From Snowella sp. (GTDB lineage Bacteria > Cyanobacteriota > Cyanobacteriia > Cyanobacteriales > Microcystaceae): 64,000 nt of DNA. The DNA lies in assembly GCA_003249095.1 (NCBI GenBank), contig QBMS01000010.1, positions 18,165 through 82,164 on the forward strand, read 5' to 3'. Made by a program: the position numbers and the translations under genes. The notes under the pieces were generated by a model, which was not told the origin of the DNA, made no database searches, and worked only from the letters and a program-made list of their open reading frames with translations. Each line of letters opens with the position of its first letter. Position 1 is the stretch's first letter. Positions 61,515 to 64,000 of the stretch are shown here, one piece after another.

Positions 61515-62717
61515 ATGATGACTGCTCAATTTCCTTCGTCTCATTCTATTCCTATTCAGGAATTTACAGCCTCCCGACAGACAAGCTTTTTCGATGGTTT
61601 GAAGCAACCTCGATTTAGCGGCCAACTGGTGCTGAAAAATCCTAATGGGGAACAGTGGTTTTTTTACTTTTACCTCGGTCGGATTATGTACGCAACGGGG
61701 GGAGTTCACGCTGTTCGACGATGGAGACGACAGATTGCGCTCTATTTACCCCAAATTGCTGCCAACCTTTCTTCTGTTCAGTTAGATTTAGCCAGTCTAG
61801 ACCCCCATGATCTACAACTTTGTTGGGAATATCAGTTGTTGTGTCTTTGGGTTGAACAACAAAAAGTTACTAGGGAACAAGCAGCACGCCTGATTCGAGC
61901 CACGATCGCGGAAGTGTTATTTGATATTACCCAAACGATGGAAGTTTCCTGTGAACTCCGTCAGGATAATTTGCTATCTACCCGACTGGTTCTGATTGAT
62001 GCGGATCAAGTGATCGCCGAGTCCCAGCAATTTTGGCACAATTGGCAATCAGCGAAAATTGCCGACCGTTCCCCCAATATGGCTCCTATTATCCGTCAGC
62101 ACGATGAACTACAAAAAAGAACTTCTCCCCAGGTTTTCCAAACCTTAAAGCAATTATTGGATGGAAATCAAACGCTGCGGGATTTATCCGTTCGTATGAA
62201 ACGGGATGTTTTGAGTGTGACCACTTCTCTGTTGCCCTATTTGCAATTGGGATTAGTGGAGTTAATCAAAATTCCTGATTTAGCCCCGCCCGTTACGCCG
62301 CCTTCTACGGGGGTTGTGGCTACTCCCGATGTTCCGACTGGGCCATTGATTGCCTGTATCGATGACAGCCCGCTCATGTGTCAAACCCTGGAAAAAATTC
62401 TAACCACCGCTAATTATCAATTTATTGGCATTAATGACCCGTTACGGGCGATCGCTATTTTATTGGCACGAAAACCCGAACTCATTTTTCTCGACTTAGT
62501 GATGCCCAATGCCAATGGTTACGAAATTTGTGGCCAACTCAGAAGGTTATCGATTTTTAAGCATACTCCCATTGTCATCTTGACAGGAAACGATGGCATC
62601 GTGGATCGGGTTAGGGCTAAAATGGTAGGATCGACTGATTTTTTAGGAAAACCCGTGAATCCAGACCAAGTGCTGAGTACAATCCTCAAATATATCAAGC
62701 AAGATGAGCCAGTTTAG
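61515..62717 (+). CDS. PatA/PixG-type response regulator (PATAN-REC)
   Basis: The 400-residue protein has an N-terminal PATAN domain (SFFDGLKQPRFSGQLVLKNPNGEQWFF-like start, then LGRIMYATGG and a winged-helix-like region to about 250) and a C-terminal receiver (about 278-395; CIDDSPLMCQTL, phospho-Asp in LIFLDLVMPNANG). In Synechocystis the PixG and PilG proteins of this type lead type-IV-pilus taxis operons. The CheY-, CheW- and MCP-type genes that follow in the same order support that role. Sequence alone does not tell pix (phototaxis) from pil paralogues, so no symbol is given. Confidence 0.9.
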   Translation: MMTAQFPSSHSIPIQEFTASRQTSFFDGLKQPRFSGQLVLKNPNGEQWFFYFYLGRIMYATGGVHAVRRWRRQIALYLPQIAANLSSVQLDLASLDPHDLQLCWEYQLLCLWVEQQKVTREQAARLIRATIAEVLFDITQTMEVSCELRQDNLLSTRLVLIDADQVIAESQQFWHNWQSAKIADRSPNMAPIIRQHDELQKRTSPQVFQTLKQLLDGNQTLRDLSVRMKRDVLSVTTSLLPYLQLGLVELIKIPDLAPPVTPPSTGVVATPDVPTGPLIACIDDSPLMCQTLEKILTTANYQFIGINDPLRAIAILLARKPELIFLDLVMPNANGYEICGQLRRLSIFKHTPIVILTGNDGIVDRVRAKMVGSTDFLGKPVNPDQVLSTILKYIKQDEPV

Positions 62718-62813
62718 CCATTTCAGCCTAAAGAGAATTCTAAACTGCTGCGTTTATTTTAAAGTTGTTCATCACTATTTTTTTTGAATTTTAACCTGGA
62801 GAGGTAGTTACCA

Positions 62814-63179
62814 ATGGGAACCATTTTATTAATTGAAGATTCCATCACGGAACGAACAATCATTACGGATTTCTGCAAAACACTAGGGATTAACGTCACC
62901 ATTGCGACCAGTGGGGAAGAAGGATTGGAAAAACTCCATCACAACTATCCCGATGTAATTGTTCTAGACGTAGTGTTACCTGGCAAAAGTGGTTTTGAAA
63001 TCTGTCGAGAAATTAAAGCAACCGAGCAAACTAAAACCATCCCTGTGATTCTTTGTTCTACCAAAAGTAGTGATATGGACAAATTTTGGGGCAAACGTCA
63101 AGGAGCAGATGCCTATATTACTAAACCCATCGATCAAGATATTTTTAACAGTACCGTACAACAATTTTTAAAATCTTAA
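62814..63179 (+). CDS. CheY-like response regulator (PixH/PilH type)
   Basis: The 121-residue single-domain receiver has Glu8-Asp9, phospho-Asp52 in VIVLDVVLPGKSG, the Thr/Ser switch in ILCSTKSS and Lys105 in AYITKPID. It follows the PATAN-REC gene by 96 bases, with a GGAGAGG ribosome binding site. In homologous clusters this is the second gene, relaying the phosphate signal to the pilus motor. Confidence 0.92.
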   Translation: MGTILLIEDSITERTIITDFCKTLGINVTIATSGEEGLEKLHHNYPDVIVLDVVLPGKSGFEICREIKATEQTKTIPVILCSTKSSDMDKFWGKRQGADAYITKPIDQDIFNSTVQQFLKS

Positions 63180-63291
63180 TTACACAGTTCAATTTAATGA
63201 ATAATTAATCTTTTATTTTTCCTAAAATTGGCCTTCCCCTCCAGATAAATGATTCGTTTTTTGTGAATGTGTCCTTGTAGGAGTCGTTATC

Positions 63292-63861
63292 GTGGTATCC
63301 GAGCTTCGTTCTTCGTTTAATTCCCTTACTTCCCCCAAAGCATCCCGTCTTTCCCAACAACAGTTTTTGAGATTTCATTTAGAGCCTGATACGGAAGCTA
63401 TGATCCCTGTTTCCCAACTCTCTGAAGTCCTCACTATTGCTCTTGGTCAAATCGTTCCCATTCCCCATTTACCGCCCTGGGTATTGGGCGTTTACAATTG
63501 GCGGGGTGAAATTTTGTGGATGGTAGATTTGGGTCATTTATTAGGATTAACCCCTTGGCATCAGCAATCTACTAGGCGATCGCATTATCGTACCATTATT
63601 CTCAATGGAGAGGTTGGCTATAATGAAAAACAAAAAAAATCAGGATTTAAGAGCCAAGACCGCAACCAAATGCTGGGTTTAGTAGTCAGTCAAGTAGAAG
63701 ATATCGAATGGTGTAATCCCGATGATATTCAATCCCCACCAACTGCCAGCGTTAATGCTAAATTAATTCCTTTTTTACGGGGCTTTTGGGTCAAACCGAA
63801 TGGCGACATTATTTCTACTCTAGATGGCCAATCGATTGTTGCTAATCTAAAAAGCCAATAG
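63292..63861 (+). CDS. CheW-like adaptor (PixI/PilI type)
   Basis: The 189-residue protein starts with GTG after a TAGGAG box. The CheW domain shows FLRFHLEPDTEAMIPVSQLSEVL, the PHLPPWVLGVYNWRGEILWMVDLGHLLGL core and MLGLVVSQVEDI. A Lys-rich insertion (YNEKQKKSGFKSQDRNQ) lies in the middle. CheW couples the receptor to the CheA-type kinase. It lies between the CheY-like gene and the receptor gene, as in pixGHIJ. Confidence 0.92.
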   Translation: MVSELRSSFNSLTSPKASRLSQQQFLRFHLEPDTEAMIPVSQLSEVLTIALGQIVPIPHLPPWVLGVYNWRGEILWMVDLGHLLGLTPWHQQSTRRSHYRTIILNGEVGYNEKQKKSGFKSQDRNQMLGLVVSQVEDIEWCNPDDIQSPPTASVNAKLIPFLRGFWVKPNGDIISTLDGQSIVANLKSQ

Positions 63862-63943
63862 TTTTCATTATTTTTATCAACGTTTTTAATCTTATTAACT
63901 TTTTTCCCTACAGTTTCTAGCCTTGATTGAGAGGTTATATTTC

Positions 63944-64000
63944 ATGACTCAGACTTCTGCCAAATCCGACATCCCTGATCCCAATCAAACCCCTTCCCTT
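63944..64000 (+). CDS. Start of the next taxis gene, probably a methyl-accepting receptor (PixJ/PilJ type)
   Basis: An ATG at 63944 with GAGAGG 13 bases upstream opens a frame that runs to the window edge (19 codons: polar, Ser/Thr/Pro-rich). By position after the CheW gene this is where the chemoreceptor of such clusters begins. The visible residues alone do not prove it. Confidence 0.55.
   Translation, partial: MTQTSAKSDIPDPNQTPSL

Overview
The window is chromosomal DNA of a phycobilisome-bearing cyanobacterium. It is studded with the HIP1 octamer GCGATCGC, typical of many cyanobacterial genomes. It also carries cyanobacterial markers: allophycocyanin-B (apcD), an Flv3-type flavodiiron protein, a CYP120-like P450, DUF1830, DUF2555 and a PixG/PatA-type taxis cluster. 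Moderate GC and many decayed mobile genes fit an order such as Chroococcales or Oscillatoriales, but the order cannot be fixed from the sequence.

Layout. 1-8 kb: the 3' end of an unknown gene, then an envelope group on + (pbpC, a GT2 glycosyltransferase, DUF4350, MoxR ATPase) converging on an ABC1 kinase. 8-16 kb: an Rpn-nuclease remnant, DUF1269, tilS, a membrane protein, a HisD-like protein lacking catalytic residues, a DUF92/VTE6-like kinase, hpnA and DUF1830. 16-21 kb: a B12-radical SAM protein, Uma2, then a gene-poor accessory stretch with small hypothetical genes and a strongly structured promoter region. 21-28.6 kb: housekeeping genes (2OG oxygenase, prfA, a K+-channel-like protein and gloB on -; pyrF, a secreted protein, gcvT and a MidA-type methyltransferase on +). 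28.7-34.1 kb: the rimP-nusA-ylxR-infB operon; ylxR lacks a normal start codon. 34-39.3 kb: a Tat-exported amine oxidase, flv3, DUF2555 and coaBC.

39.3-42.6 kb is a small accessory island. It holds an internally deleted Rpn gene, an orphan CopG antitoxin, an orphan DUF433 antitoxin coupled to a 37-codon ORF, a 39-codon ORF and an ISAs1 remnant. 42.8-56 kb: ffh, then large signalling and membrane genes (a diguanylate cyclase, UPF0182, a CBS-GAF-PAS hybrid kinase with a cyanobacteriochrome-like cysteine pair, and a response-regulator pseudokinase). 56.4-64 kb: pterin dehydratase, P450, moaC, Uma2, apcD, small membrane and TPR proteins, and the start of a pixGHIJ/pilGHIJ-like cluster that runs off the right edge.

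Several dispersed palindrome families with covarying stems lie between genes. No rRNA, tRNA or CRISPR array was seen. The strongest leads are the non-catalytic HisD paralogue, the AUU-type start of ylxR, the kinase/pseudokinase photosensory pair, the promoter and inverted repeat at 20.5 kb, and the antitoxin-only island.
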